The notes beneath the pieces were generated by a model, which was not told the DNA's origin, did not search any database, and saw only the letters and a program-made list of their open reading frames with translations. Source: Nereocystis luetkeana (lineage: Eukaryota > Sar > Phaeophyceae > Laminariales > Laminariaceae). From it: a stretch of DNA of 64,000 nucleotides. Where the stretch lies: assembly GCA_031213475.1 (NCBI GenBank), contig JARUPZ010000004.1, positions 2,146,501-2,210,500 on the forward strand, read 5' to 3'. Below are positions 35,341 through 48,600 of the stretch, in pieces; positions within the stretch are counted from its first letter, which is position 1; each line of letters begins with the position of its first letter. The translations under genes were made by a program, and so were the position numbers.

Positions 35341-36482
35341 GTAAGCCCGAAGGACTGATTCAGATACCTCGATCTCTCACGTCATAGATTCCAGTGAGGG
35401 GCAGCAGCTGTTCATAGCTGAAGCGCAAACGGTCTTGTGTCTTGTCTTTTTCTCTGTACGACAAAGTTTTGGTAATTTAGACGACTCCGTCACCCCATAC
35501 TCGAGGTGAAGGGCTCTGTTCAACATATATATGCCGACGGTCAACGTGAAGAATAATAGAAGCGGCTGTTATGATTGTTCTTGGTTTTCCCCGGAGGCGC
35601 AAAAGAGGCGAATTACACTAACGGCGCCCAACCATACCCGATAAAACGCCAGAGCTTAGCATCGAACGGAAACTCCGTGATGCGGCGGGTCTAAAATCTC
35701 CCGTGCCCGTGAGAGACCCAGCATCCAACATGTGATATATACCCGGTCGGTACCATACACCAGGTATACTACGATTACTTCGATAATCCTCTTGATGAGT
35801 GATTTGGTTAAGGCGATGAGACGACAGTGAATACGACAACACCAACGATTTATCTTGATATTAGTTCCTTTGTGTAGAGCTAGATTGAGGTGTTTTCGGA
35901 CTCGCCCTACGGCAGAGGGGGTACCCGCATTTTGACTACCGGGTTAACGCCACGCGAACGAAGCTCTGAAGCTAACTCAAGATTGTTCGCACACTTAATA
36001 TGTTGTCGTAGACACGCAAAACGTATATGTCTGGTTCATATCGCGAAAGCAAACAGCTTTAAGACTCAAGACTGATACGACATAGGTGATCAATCGACTG
36101 AGTGGCTTTTATCGCATAATCAAGGAGGGCACATAAGTACGGCCCCCCTACCGTCGCACCAGTGGTCGAGCAGGACTCGAGAATATGAAACGTAGTAAGC
36201 GGCGAAATAATCAGAATACAAACGTGTCATGTTCATAGTGTTCGAATAATCACATCATGTATATATATGCACGAGGATTCTCAGGGAATATATGGACTCA
36301 TAGTGTGTCGTACGTTCAGACTGGCCACTATCACATCTATGGTGCACAACACAATGCGAGTTGAATTTCTCCCCGTCCTGACGGAACTTCCACCTACACA
36401 TCTACACCCAGTCAACTAAGTTCCCTTTTCAATTTCTTAAACACCCCTCCCATCACAAACAGGAACACGGCTGTCCATCGCG

Positions 36483-36653
36483 ATGGCCATGTTTACGATT
36501 AAGCTGGTGGGGATGCTGAGCGTGCTCACCGGGACCGGTGTGATGGGTCAATCTTGCGTTCAGCTCAACGCCACGGAAATTTTGTCTTGTCCGTGCGACG
36601 ATGCCACGTTGAAGTTCACTCTGGAAGGACAGACGACGGTAGCGTCCCATACG
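36483..36653 (+). CDS. gene B coding exon 1 (signal peptide)
   Basis: It encodes MAMFTIKLVGMLSVLTGTGV, then QSCVQLNATEILSCPCDDAT, and ends phase 0 at a GTGAGT donor. It is the same length as in gene A. Confidence 0.9.
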
Positions 36654-39600
36654 GTGAGTGAGAGGTTGTATCGTTAGGCTTGGCCATTTGCAGCTACATA
36701 AAGGCAAAGTCCGCCTCGCGCTCCATAGACGGATACATGTTCATCTTGCATGCGTCCGAGCTGGTCGTAGCTGAATGCCCTAAGGTGTATCCGCCACGGA
36801 TGAATGCCGCCTGCGACATCTACTCGCCTATATCTTGATAGGTTTCACTCTCACCCCCACGAAAGGTAGAAACGTTGACGTAATAATATACAGTTTGTTT
36901 TTCATGAACCAGGGGCTGGCGCACGTCCTAGGGGTGCTGCAATTCTTTGAAGTGGGTTCCAGGTAAGAATATCCCTTCGAAAAGGTCGACAATAGCTTGG
37001 CGCGTTCGGAACAAAACGTAGGTATGACTTTCCATCTCATTTGCTTTTGCTCTATATCAGCAGGCTCTAGGAACGCCTTGTCTGTTAACGGGCACGTTTG
37101 GCAACACAAATAAGATGCAGTGACCTTACGTCGTCGAAATATTAGACGTGTAGTGTAATTTGCAGCAATTACATTTTTTGATACAATCCACACATATCAC
37201 GACTCCTAGCTGAACTCGACACAGCTCCATTCCTGCAGTAGGCCTCAGACTATCTCCGGACCACGGAATTCTTCATATCGTGTTTATTATGGTCTCTGGG
37301 ATGTGTTGAGGCCTTTGAACCTGCGAGCGAGGGCCGTCATTGGTGTGTTTGCATCACGAAACAAAACTGCCCAGCAAGATTTTTGGTTACCATCTTGGAA
37401 CTCCTTTTTAGAAAATAGTCATATAGGGTTATATTATTAGCCATTTATTTGGGGGTATAGGGTTACCCCTCGACTTATTAGCCATTTGGGGGTATAAACG
37501 AAATGCGCCCGCGGGAGTCGTTCCCACGTGCCCCAAACGGCTTCGAATTCAATTTTCAAGCGCTGGCAAGGTACCCGCATGCCATGCCTTGCACGCCCAT
37601 CTCTTAGTTTGTTTTTTAGCACGTTGTTGGGGCTTAACGCACTATCGCGGAGGCGGGGTCTGACGAACTCCCCCTTTTGATCAAATATTGAGGCGGTATT
37701 CCCTGAATATATGTGGTATCCCTGTGTGACCACCATCCTAACTCCCTTTGACCGAGTGCACCACCCCGCGATGACCACTTGTCACAGCCCCAGGAACAGG
37801 GATACACACTTGTACACGTCACCCTTTTCAGCAGCCCGAACAGCCCAAGAGCGGAACATCCAACACTTGCTATTACGGGGGACTCTAGTTAATCGGACCT
37901 ATGGTTTACTTCAAAACCTATATATTTAACCATTTTTACTAACAATATTTGGTCCTATTAACTATGGTCCCCCGTAATAGTAGTCACCATCGAAATTTAG
38001 AGGAAACCACACACGGGGCAATAAATTACATGTCTAATCTATAAGCTTCATATCCTACACATATATGTGACACTTTAGAGTGGGTCTGTAACAGGTATAT
38101 ATCGAGACAATTAAATATCAGACTGCCACAGACCACAGACCAAGAAACGGCGCGAACTAGCACACCCGGCACACCTACGAATAGTCCACCCGGCAACAGC
38201 GAACAGCACACGGGTACCCAGCGGCTTCGAGCGCAAGGGCAAGCAAAGGAGGTCATATCCTCCACAAAATGGTTCAAGCAGCTTGCAAAGTTGAGTATCG
38301 ATCGATCTGCCGATCGGTCGAACTCTCAGCTGACGTACTCTTTTAGTTTTTTATAAAAACAATTGGTCATCCCCACCACTACATTGTTTTTTCTTTTTGT
38401 TTTTGCTCATCCCATTTATTATCTTCGCACATCTCCTTCTCTCTCTCCTTCCAACTCGTAACTCAGACCCGGGGTCACATAGCAGGCTCTTCTACCCCCT
38501 TCCCGCTACGGTACGTGCCTTCATTTTTATCGCGAGAAGCTTTCAGCCTTTTCTTCCCTCGTCGACTCGCATCGAATTGTGCCTATCCACGCTGCAAGGC
38601 GGCCTCAACAATTGAATCCTTTTTTTACTTTTTTTTTTTGCAAATAAAGTATCAACTATGTAATCAGTCAACCTCACAGCTGACGTATTTCATCATTTTA
38701 TAAAATAAAGTCAAAAGTCCGACCCACCTGGGGCTCGAACCCAGGACTCAACCACAAGTAGAATTCGAGGTTAACCACTGGAACCACCGGGGCGACCGGC
38801 TCTACATGTCTAGCCGAATTAGTATGGAAATTGGTATGTATATATAATCCGCCCGACCAGCTTAATGGCGGAACACCCAGTAGTCTTCATAAAATATTAT
38901 TATTCTTATTTATTTTGCCATCCGACAATGTGCAGCATGATCTTCAACATGGATCACTCATAACTTTCCCGAAAGATAAAAACCTCGGAATCAAAGGGAA
39001 ACCCATGCACCAAGTCTACCTCCCTTCCGTGCCAACTTGAGGAAAAACACACGGGGGAATAAATGATATGCAAAACCAAATATTCATATTCTACATAAAT
39101 ATACATAACTTTGAAGTGGGTCGTGTTGAACAGATCTATATACACCGATATACTATTGATAAACAGCAATTGAGGGCAAACACGCGGGGGAATGAATTCT
39201 ATGCAAATCAAATCTTCGTATTCTTAAGAAATATACAGAACAAAACTTTAAATTGGGTCGTATTGAACAGGTCAACACTGAGTCACCCCAAAGGTTTCTG
39301 ACCAATTGAGTTCCTTACGTAAGTGAGGAACTACCAGTACTGAGTGAGGATGAAAATTTTACGCCTATATTCGGCTTAGGACTAGCGCATACAGGTGCCG
39401 GTCGGGTGGCACGAACGATTTTATTCAGAAGAAGTACTTTATCGGGTGAGATAATGAGCTCCTAATGTTGAGGGCTCAGGAACTTCTGGTGCACCCCTAC
39501 TGCAGGGTGCTGGTATGAGAGATTTTGTCATGCTCTAGCAGTAGTACTTAGTAGTATGCATATTTATACGTAGTCTGTAGTTGTTGCAGTAGTATAGCAG

Positions 39601-42600
39601 GTAGGATTTTGTAGAGTGCATGCCCCTTCTACCTGCACTACATCTGAGTAGGACTGGTTGTGTAGAGTGGTCAACCGATGGTACCGCGTGCATGTAATTA
39701 ATGTAGTTATTATCTTCGAGTAATACGCTAACCCATTGCTCAGATTTTCGCAAATAAATAACAGATAGATATACATGTGTTACCTGTGGCTCCTTTTTCA
39801 CCTCGCGACGCCCCCGGATTTCACGTTACCTTCATCCCGAAGCCGAACTTAGTATTCATGTGGAATGTGAAGGTTTGATTTTTGCAAATCATGTCTCTCT
39901 TCCGATATGTGTTTTTCCTCAATATTTTATGAAGACTACTGGGTGTTCCGCCATTGGGCTGGTCGGGCGGATATTATATCCATACCAATTTCCATACCAA
40001 TTTGCCTAGACATGTGGTGGTGGAGATGACAATTTGTGGAGGATATTACCTGTTTTGCTTGACCTCACGCTCGAAGCCGCTGGGTACCCGTGTGCTGTTC
40101 GCTGTTGCCGGGTGGGCTATTTAGAGGTGTGCCGGGTGTGCTAGTTCGCACCTTTTCTTGGTTTGTGGTCTGTGCCTGTCTGCTATTAAAATTGTCTCGA
40201 TCTAGACCTGTTACAGACGACTCACTCCAAAGTGTCACATATTTGAGTAGGATATGAAGCTTATAGATTAGGCATGTAATGTGTTGCCCCGTGTGTGTTT
40301 TCCTTCAAACTTCGATGGTGACTACTTTCAAGTACTGGATGTTCCGCCCTTGGGCTGTGCGGGCTGCTGAAAAGTGTGACGTGTACAAGTGTTCATCCCT
40401 GTTTCTGGGGTTGTGACAAGTGGTCATCGCGGGGTAGTGCACTCGGTCAAAGGTGGTAAGTATGGTGGTCACGCGGGGGTACGACACATATATATATAGT
40501 AGAGTTTCAGGGGAATACCCCCGAAATATCTGGTCAAAAGGAGGAGTTCATCAGATCCCTGAAGCCGTGAGCCCCAACAACGTGCCCTAAACAAAAAAAA
40601 GAATGTCGTGCTAGGCATGGCCCGCGGGTACCTTGCCAGCGCGTTCGAATTGAGTTCGGAGCCGGTTGGAGCACGTGGGAACGCCTGTCGCGGGCGAATT
40701 TGCCTATACCTCCAAATGGCTACTACGTTGAGGGGTATACACCCAAATGACCATTTCCCCTGCTCTTTAGTACCTACACGGCGTCGCCGGTGGCTTGGTA
40801 GTTGGTCCGCGTGCCTTCTTGTACGGACTATTTCGTGCATAAAATTATGTTAGCGGAAAGCGCGAAAGCGTGAGTTAGCTACAACAGTCGACGAAAATCG
40901 ACGACCAGTGGAAATGCTTGAAACTCATGCGCGATAAAAATAGAACGTACGTACCGGGTGGGGAAGGGACGATACCTGTGACTACGTCTTGCCCAGATGA
41001 GGACCGCTGATGCGAAAACCTCTTACAAATTAAGTTGGAAAGTGATAGTGATGATAAAAAACAAAACTTTGCTGTGGCCGCGCAGGATGCCACGGACGGT
41101 CCAACCTAGGGCCGAAATGAATTGGCCCACTAGTGCTCAGCATTGTCGACGAAACGCTGAGTTAAATAATTGTCAGCAGATGGAGAGACATATTTTTTCC
41201 TGGTTCGGTCTATGGGTAGAAGCGGTATGAGGACTCGGTTTCTAGTAGGAGGCACGTTTCGGAATGGAATACACGTCGGATCGACTCGGCGCCCGAGACT
41301 AAAAGGTTGTCTACGACCTACGCTCACAAAAGCCACCGAGATGGAGGTGCTCTGAGCACGATTACGGAAAAATGTCATACCCGTAAAGAATCTCGAGACG
41401 TCAAAAGAATACCAGGAAGGTGATCGCAAATAAAGGACAAAACCGGTAGGTTAAATAGAAAAACAATATGCAGTGCCCTTATAGTTTTCGACCGGAGGGT
41501 GGGGGGGGGGGGTTAAACCTCTGGCGTAAACGTGAGCGGAGCGGACTGCGTAGGATCAAGGTCGTCTCATATTAAAACCTTATCCTAGATGTCACAACGA
41601 GCACCCATGGACACGGAAGGATGACGTTATCGGCGCTACGGTGTCGTACGGACGATATCACACCCCCCTTGAACGATAAACTTCCCTACGAAAGCACACC
41701 CTGGGGTATATTGTTTTGATATACGTATTTTCGACCGACATTTTTCACCGGGGGTACGTTGAATACGAGACGTACGCATGAAAACATACCTGGTATTACA
41801 CTCCGATTTATCACACTAGGTGCGAATAACTCACCCAAAACACGCACGCACCGGTATGGAAACCGGTACCAGCATTGAGACAACCACCGTGGCCTATTCC
41901 AGTGGGCCGATTAGGTCTGCGTCCTGGACCCTACCTGGACCCGCTGCTGCCGCGCCTCGAGCGAGGATCCTCTTGTTTTTTCCCCCGGGTTCTCCCCGCC
42001 TAACGGTACCGGTGCTGTTACTGCCACTCCTGCCGTGGTTCAAACCCAACGACGGTTACCACGACCGATGAAGCGCTAAATTATCTGTGACGGAAGCGTC
42101 CAACACTTCCGGTACAGGGTCTGCAACCTAGCCGGAGTCTGATCACACTCGTTGGCACCTAAATATACCGCTACCACACCTCGCCGTTATCACACCCCCT
42201 AGAGTCTGTTCGCACCTGATAGCAATTGACGTCCCGTAATCACGCCACCTCGTCACCATACACCCCAGCTGCGGGCTATTGTGAATGGTGCTTATCACCG
42301 GGGGTACGTTGGATACCAAACACCCCTATAAAAGCACTCCCGGTGAGGGTGTTTTAAAAGGACAAAAATCTATCTCCGGAGTGTGGTTTCATCCGTGCTA
42401 TATGGTATTCTTGCTCAAACAAGATCAACCTTGCAACGAATCAGTTGACCTTTCTTTAGTGGAGCAACCTACCAAACATGTTCTCGTCATCAACGACCCA
42501 GAACTCAAGCGGTCAAGCTGTAAGCCGCTCAGGCTAGGTTTTGACTATGGCAATCGGGTGAGGTTTTGGGCTGCCTGTGCCAGCGCTGGTGCTGTCTGTA

Positions 42601-45600
42601 CCATGTCAACGTTATGAGTAAGGACGCGGGGGAGGGATGTACATGACTCCCCATATTATGTGATACTGCCCGCGACATGTACTGTAGCTACGTGCCGTCG
42701 TCCTTGACGTGGCATGCGGCAACATGCCACGACATGCCCCAACATATGTCGCGGGGCCTCGCGGGATGTCGCGGGCAGTACCACGAAAAAACAACTAATA
42801 CGGGGGGCCATAGTTAACAGGACCAAATATTGTTAGTAAAAATGGTTAAACATATAGGTTTTTATGTGTACCATAGGTCCTGTTAACTATGGTCCCCCGT
42901 AATAGTGTACACCCCTCTTCAATTTTACCTGCATTACTGATTTTTCATTTACCTTTGTATACAGTGCAGTACGCGGATATGCACAACGTACGCACCGCTG
43001 TAGCTTGACACCGGACGTACATCAACAGCGACTGCACCCCATGCCCGATGACGACAAGTTTGCAGCAGTACATCCCCGGCGACGGTCGAGCCTGCGTTGC
43101 TGCGTTGGCTGCAGCTGTTTTAGTCATCGTGGTTGTTGGAGAAACGTCCTTCAACGAATACAATGGCATTGTAAAATCGAACTTCGAACTATATACCTGG
43201 TATCAGGTATGTGGATACCTGTCTTTATTAGGATCCATATATTTCCCATCCCATTTATTATCCTCGCCTTTCTCTTCACTTTTATTCCTAGTCACAAGGC
43301 AGATCCGGTGTCGGGAAACAAGTTAATTTTGTCCTTCCCCACTACGGACCGGCGTTGCCTCGCCTTTTTATGGCGAGAAGACACTGGGCCACTTCACCTC
43401 GTCGACTATGCATGCACGATGTAGTCTTATATAGGGGGCGTCAGGAAGACTATCCCGTTTTGATTTTACGAAGCAAATAAATGCGGATTTGGGTATATTT
43501 GAGACTCTGCAAAATGTCAATTGCTGGGAGTAGATTACTTGTTTGCAACAATCAATGTGGATTCCACTACGTTTAATGTGTTGGGTTGCGTAAAGCAGAT
43601 ACCATGCAGTGCTACTACGTTGTCTTCAGCTCCAAGAGACAACTCTGACCGCGTGGCAAAGAAATGAGCACCCTGGTATGTGACAATTTCGTCTATTTCT
43701 CGATATATAACTACTTGTGGTAGAGTTGAGTGAGGTACTTCAAAGTACAATCCCAACAGGCATACGGTCCCGTTCCGAGTATGAAGGCTATACACCACTT
43801 CTAGTCCTAGTAATTTTCGGGAACATTTTCGGCTGTAGGTCAGCGTTTGACTGAGATATTCTGGACAAGGCGACCTCCGGATATTTTTGAAAATTTGTTT
43901 TCAGCATTTAAAATTTCCTGTCCTATACTCGTAGTCGTTTCGAAGATTTTGAGACATGCCTACGATATCCGGCGGCACCCAGGAATTGCGTCATGTCGAA
44001 GCAACGGCGTAGACTATACCAGGGATATATACTTTTTTTCTACACAGAAGGGCTTCTTTCCGCGCTGAGGTGTTCGACGATAGAGGTTCACCCTAAATTT
44101 TATGAGGTTCCTCACTCAAGGAGTTCCATACCTCACTCGAAAACGGACTTCAGTAAGAATCAAAATGCATCGCGGTGAATACTCCCATGGCTCAAGTCTA
44201 CAAAACGTTTTCGTTTCGAAGTCTCGACGATTTGGGGCAAAAAAAAAACCGTCTTTCAGAAAAAACAATTAGCGGAAATGTGCTACCTCTATCGTAGAAC
44301 GGGTCCGCTTTTTTGTTTTTTTAAGTTTGGCGCACGTACGTATTGCGTGCTGCCCTTTTTCCGATGTTTCTCATCGGGGATTTTTGGAGTTGCTTTTCGA
44401 GGACATTCACAAACTGTGGTGGTCTGTCTAGAAAACGACAGCGACGTTCTTGCACGGGGGACACTAAGATTTATTTCAACCGTCTGGTTTGAAGCCATCT
44501 ACGAGTACGTTTGTTAACGTGTTTAGATTCAACGTAATGCTGTGTACTGTTACGGGGGGGCATAGTTAACAGGACCTATGGCATACATAAAAACCTATAT
44601 ATTTAACCATTTTTACTAACAAAATTTGGTCCTATTAACTATGGTCCCCCGTAATACGACAACGAGTACTGGGTACAAGGTATAACACTACGGCTAGTGA
44701 TAGACCATACACTGTGATGTATGTAGAGCAGAACCCACACGTATAGATATGATACGTACAAAAACGGAGTTGCCGACAACGAAACTACACGGACTGAAAT
44801 TCCTGTGTTTCCCTTTGTCGTGGAAGGTGAACCTGGCCCTGGTTCTCGACGGTTCAGGCAGCGTCAACAAAGCTGAGTTTAAGCTGGAGCAGGGTTTCGC
44901 TAAGGACACCGTCGCCGCTTTTGCTGACAGAAACTTGTTCGACAATGGGGGCACGGCCTCGTACGTGCAGTACGCAAAACGTTTGGCTTCCTCCGATACG
45001 TTTGGCTCCGCCTCAGACTTTAACGACTTCGTCGATGCCGACAAACAAGCGGAGGGAGGCACGACCACTTCCGTCGGCATTAATGAAGGAACCCGGCTCC
45101 TAGGCATTAATCCTGCAAGCGCATCGTTCATGATCGTGATCACCGACGGTCGAAGCAGCAGCATCTCCGCCACCAGAAAAGCAGCAGACGCAGCGAGAGC
45201 TGAAGGCATAATCGTGGTTGCTGTGGGAGTAGGTGGGTGGTCATCACATACCTCTAGGTGTCGAGATATTTTGTCGTGCGGAATTGTCGCGACCGTGTTT
45301 CTTCGTCTCCCCGTACGACCTGATGATGCCGGCAAATCCTGCTGCACTCAGCGGCCGGGCGAGTCGAAGTATTATTCGAACACAGCACGCATCGAACGAA
45401 TATGAACGTGTCGCACCACAGTGAAAGGAGCAGGGCGTCCGTAGTATGGCAGAGGTAGAAAATCTTTTACAACAGTGTATGGTGGAGGTAGAACGTTTTG
45501 TGAAGCACATTGTCGAACGAATCGGCTGCCGGCAACTGAGGAACTGCCCGATATCTTCGGAACATTTATCATCCACCCCCGCTAACGAAACACGCCTCTA

Positions 45601-48600
45601 GCGCATGCCAGTTTGACACAATGCACAGATCGCGCTCAACCCTCGACGACTACGACCAGCCGCCTTCCCGCGTCGGCCCCCTTAGAAAGTTGCCGCAAAG
45701 TGTTCTTGCACAGCCATCCTGAGCAGAGATATATTCAGATACTAAAAGAACGATTGGCAAACGCACGTATACAAAACATTATATCGTCCATGCGACTGGT
45801 CGGGTTCATGTGCGTTTTTCCGTTCCATGGACGGGTCATGTGCGTTTTTCCGTTCCTTGGACGGGGTATTTTCAGAGAGTAGCACCCCCTTCCGAAAAAA
45901 ACACGCTTTGTGATTACTTGTTTGTGGCTCCGTGTTGGCACTAAGGGGGTACACGGGGTCTAGAGGTCGTGCTAGCCGCTGTACCTCAATATTTGCTAAC
46001 ACCTAGGATGTCTGGAATGCACCGCTTGGATCACCCGCCGCAGGCCCTGCGACTAACGATGCTGAACTTCTCGCGATCGGGGGCAACGATGCCCACGTAT
46101 TCGAAGTCGCAAACTTCGCTCTGCTCGACGGTAAGCCGCGGGACAGGTAGCTGCAGTACCAGCATCGTTATTGAAAGTTGGCGAAATTATGTTTTTTTTA
46201 TTACACTTGTTAGGGAGACGATAACCATTCGAAAAAATCCCTAGAGGTAATTCAGTCTGCCGTGCGTAGTTTAGGTTCTTGCACGCGTGCGTGTTGACTC
46301 ATTGTTTTCCGGGCACGTACCTGGTGCAAGCGCTAGCCGAATGGTAGGTGTTTGTGAAATCGCACCTGGTATACATGTTCCTATTACGTCGTGCGTCTGC
46401 TTGTTACCCGCTTTCGGGCAAAAGCGTGACTTTACTTAGCGTGCGAAGTGTTTGAGGTTTTTCGTAGCCTTGCTTGATGCGATGTTTCGGTCATAATGTT
46501 AGTGGAAGTACGATGAGGGGGCCTTAACCCTTTTAGCACCGCACTCCCATATGTTGGGACAAAGCACTCTAACTATCAGTGGTTTGTCCCCAAAACGGGA
46601 CTGGGGTCCTAAACTAGTTACTGCAACTAACTATCGATACGTTTTTGCTGCACTCGGTGCGAGAGTTAGTTACGACGTTAGGCGCATATATATCGCTTCA
46701 AGCAAAACAAGTCAACAGGATATTGCTGTCTTGGCACCTAGGGAGCGTAAAAACAAAAAACCTGCGAACGCAAGTACCCACGTTTTGAAACAGTGAAGGT
46801 TTGGCAAACCATTGCGGATGTCGGACTGCAAGCATTTCACGCTGTCGTTCAATACTCGTATAGTTGTCCCAGCAGTGGATGAGACGTCACGCTAAGATTT
46901 TGTAGCAATGTCGCGTGTGAGTCATGACCCGTGCCATGCTTCCAGAGGGTTGTCGCACAGTATACGTTGATAAAATGCTACGGGTGTTGCTGTGTGCGTA
47001 TTTAGTTTGGATTTCCCACGCTTTAAAGAAAAACCACAAAAAAAGCGTATTTAACGATTCACTTGTATTCGAAGCAAACCATTGAGTATGAACTGGACAA
47101 TATGACATGATGTCTTGATATTCGGGAGTATAAGACAATATCAGGGGCACACGAATGACCCACGTCTCCCACGTTTTCTGCACAACTCCCGTACTGTACG
47201 AATATCAGCGGCCCTGGAAGGCATCATCACCTCCGGCCAAGGTGTCGTCATACCGTGCGAGTCAACGGGAGCCACGATTACGATCGAGTTCGGCGTTCCG
47301 ATCGATTCCACCCCTTCCGGATCAATCTCGAAAAAGACTGTCACCTTTTCGGTGGCTGACCTTGAGGCCACACCCACGGACTTCGAAGTCATGCTGGACG
47401 TGTGCAATGAAGCCCCCGGTAGCAGCATCATCGTATCCGCTGAATATACCGACGACCAGGGGAACACTCCCGACCTGTCCCTTCTGACCGGTATAGTCGT
47501 CGAGGAATGCGTCGCTCCTACACCGGCTCCGACCCCAGCACCTACTCCAAGCCCGACCAAGAAAATCAAGCCGAACGGACCCCAGAAAGGAGAGAACCTC
47601 GCGAAAGGAAAGGCAACGGGATCGTCCTACCTTGGCTGCTATGTACCTAAGAAAAAAAATAAGCTTCTAAATGGACCCGTGACTACTTGGAGTGGAATGA
47701 CGACGCAGGTGAGAAACCGATGTATCAGTCAGCACGACAGAACGACACTTGGTGCTCGAACGAGACGCACGTGACGGCCGAACCAATACTAAAATACCGT
47801 GTGCTGTTGCTTCAATGAGTATTCAACCCAATGGCAGGCGAATCAATATTCAATTGATGATTCCCATGGCTGTTTTCCCATGATCTGCTTCTCAGATATG
47901 CGCCGACATCTGCGATTGCTTGGAATGGCAGTACTTCGCCACGGCAGAAGGTTCAGGTGGGTTTCGTAGCGAATCGTTCCTGCAGTGGGCAACACATATA
48001 TATTTATATATATACATATATATACATACATAGCATGCCCCATGAGGTGAACTCTCATAGCTATAAAAAAGTCGATTTCGTACTTTTACGAGAGACTACA
48101 TTGTAACAGTAAATAGGACCAACCATCGTCAGTAAAGATAGGGAAATATTTAGTTTTTGTATGTACCGTAGGTCCTGTTCAACATGGTTCCCCGTAGCAG
48201 GTTTCGAGACCAAACCGCCTTACCCCGAGACGAGGTCAACCTAATCGCGCGCTGTTTGCTGGAGGTCCATAGAACAACATATATATCCGCCTGATTGAGA
48301 GCGAAGTATCTGATTGAGAGCGAGAGCCAAATAAATTGAAATTTCGGGTCCAGACGCCTCTTGCCATTTCTTGGTAAGTTGGGGACGGGCTATTCCAAGA
48401 AGCGGCGCAAATTGAAGGTCTCGTCAGCAGCGTCGCGAGCATATGCGTGTCATCGTCATCGGATGCTGCAGCTAGGAGCTAGACAAGTTGCTAGATTTCC
48501 CCAGATTGGCTGTTCCTACCTCAAACTGTTTCGCCTCGGGCGGTGGGCTCTACTGTAGCTTCTGCTCCCGGCTGTAGCTCCACAACGAGAGACTCCCACA

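Larger units (their letters stand above)
37441..40756. mobile_element. large foldback element with ~840-bp inverted arms
   Basis: The left arm (37441-38920) matches the reverse complement of the right arm (39915-40756). After removing a MITE (37871-37979) and a SINE-bearing insert (about 38278-38805) the left arm is about 845 bp, against 841 bp on the right. The ends carry direct copies of AGCCATTTGGGGGTATA-like words. The ~1-kb spacer holds two copies of a roughly 125-bp direct repeat (39040-39150 and 39172-39275), itself similar to arm sequence at 38003-38110. No transposase frame was found. Confidence 0.8.
36654..44826 (+). other. gene B intron 1, 8.2 kb, mobile-element sink
   Basis: The intron runs from GTGAGT to TCGTGGAAG and is five times longer than in gene A. 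It contains a 3.3-kb foldback element (37441-40756), three MITE-1 copies, one SINE, two SINE relics and a GC-rich hairpin. I see no host coding exon in it. Confidence 0.8.

Noticed and set aside
38717..38800. Functional tRNA gene on the minus strand
   Set aside because: The tRNA-like part is joined to a SINE body and occurs three times with the same flank, so it is a SINE head.
44694..45347. 217-codon minus-strand frame
   Set aside because: Antisense shadow of the gene B vWA exon, which has clear homology and splice sites on the plus strand.
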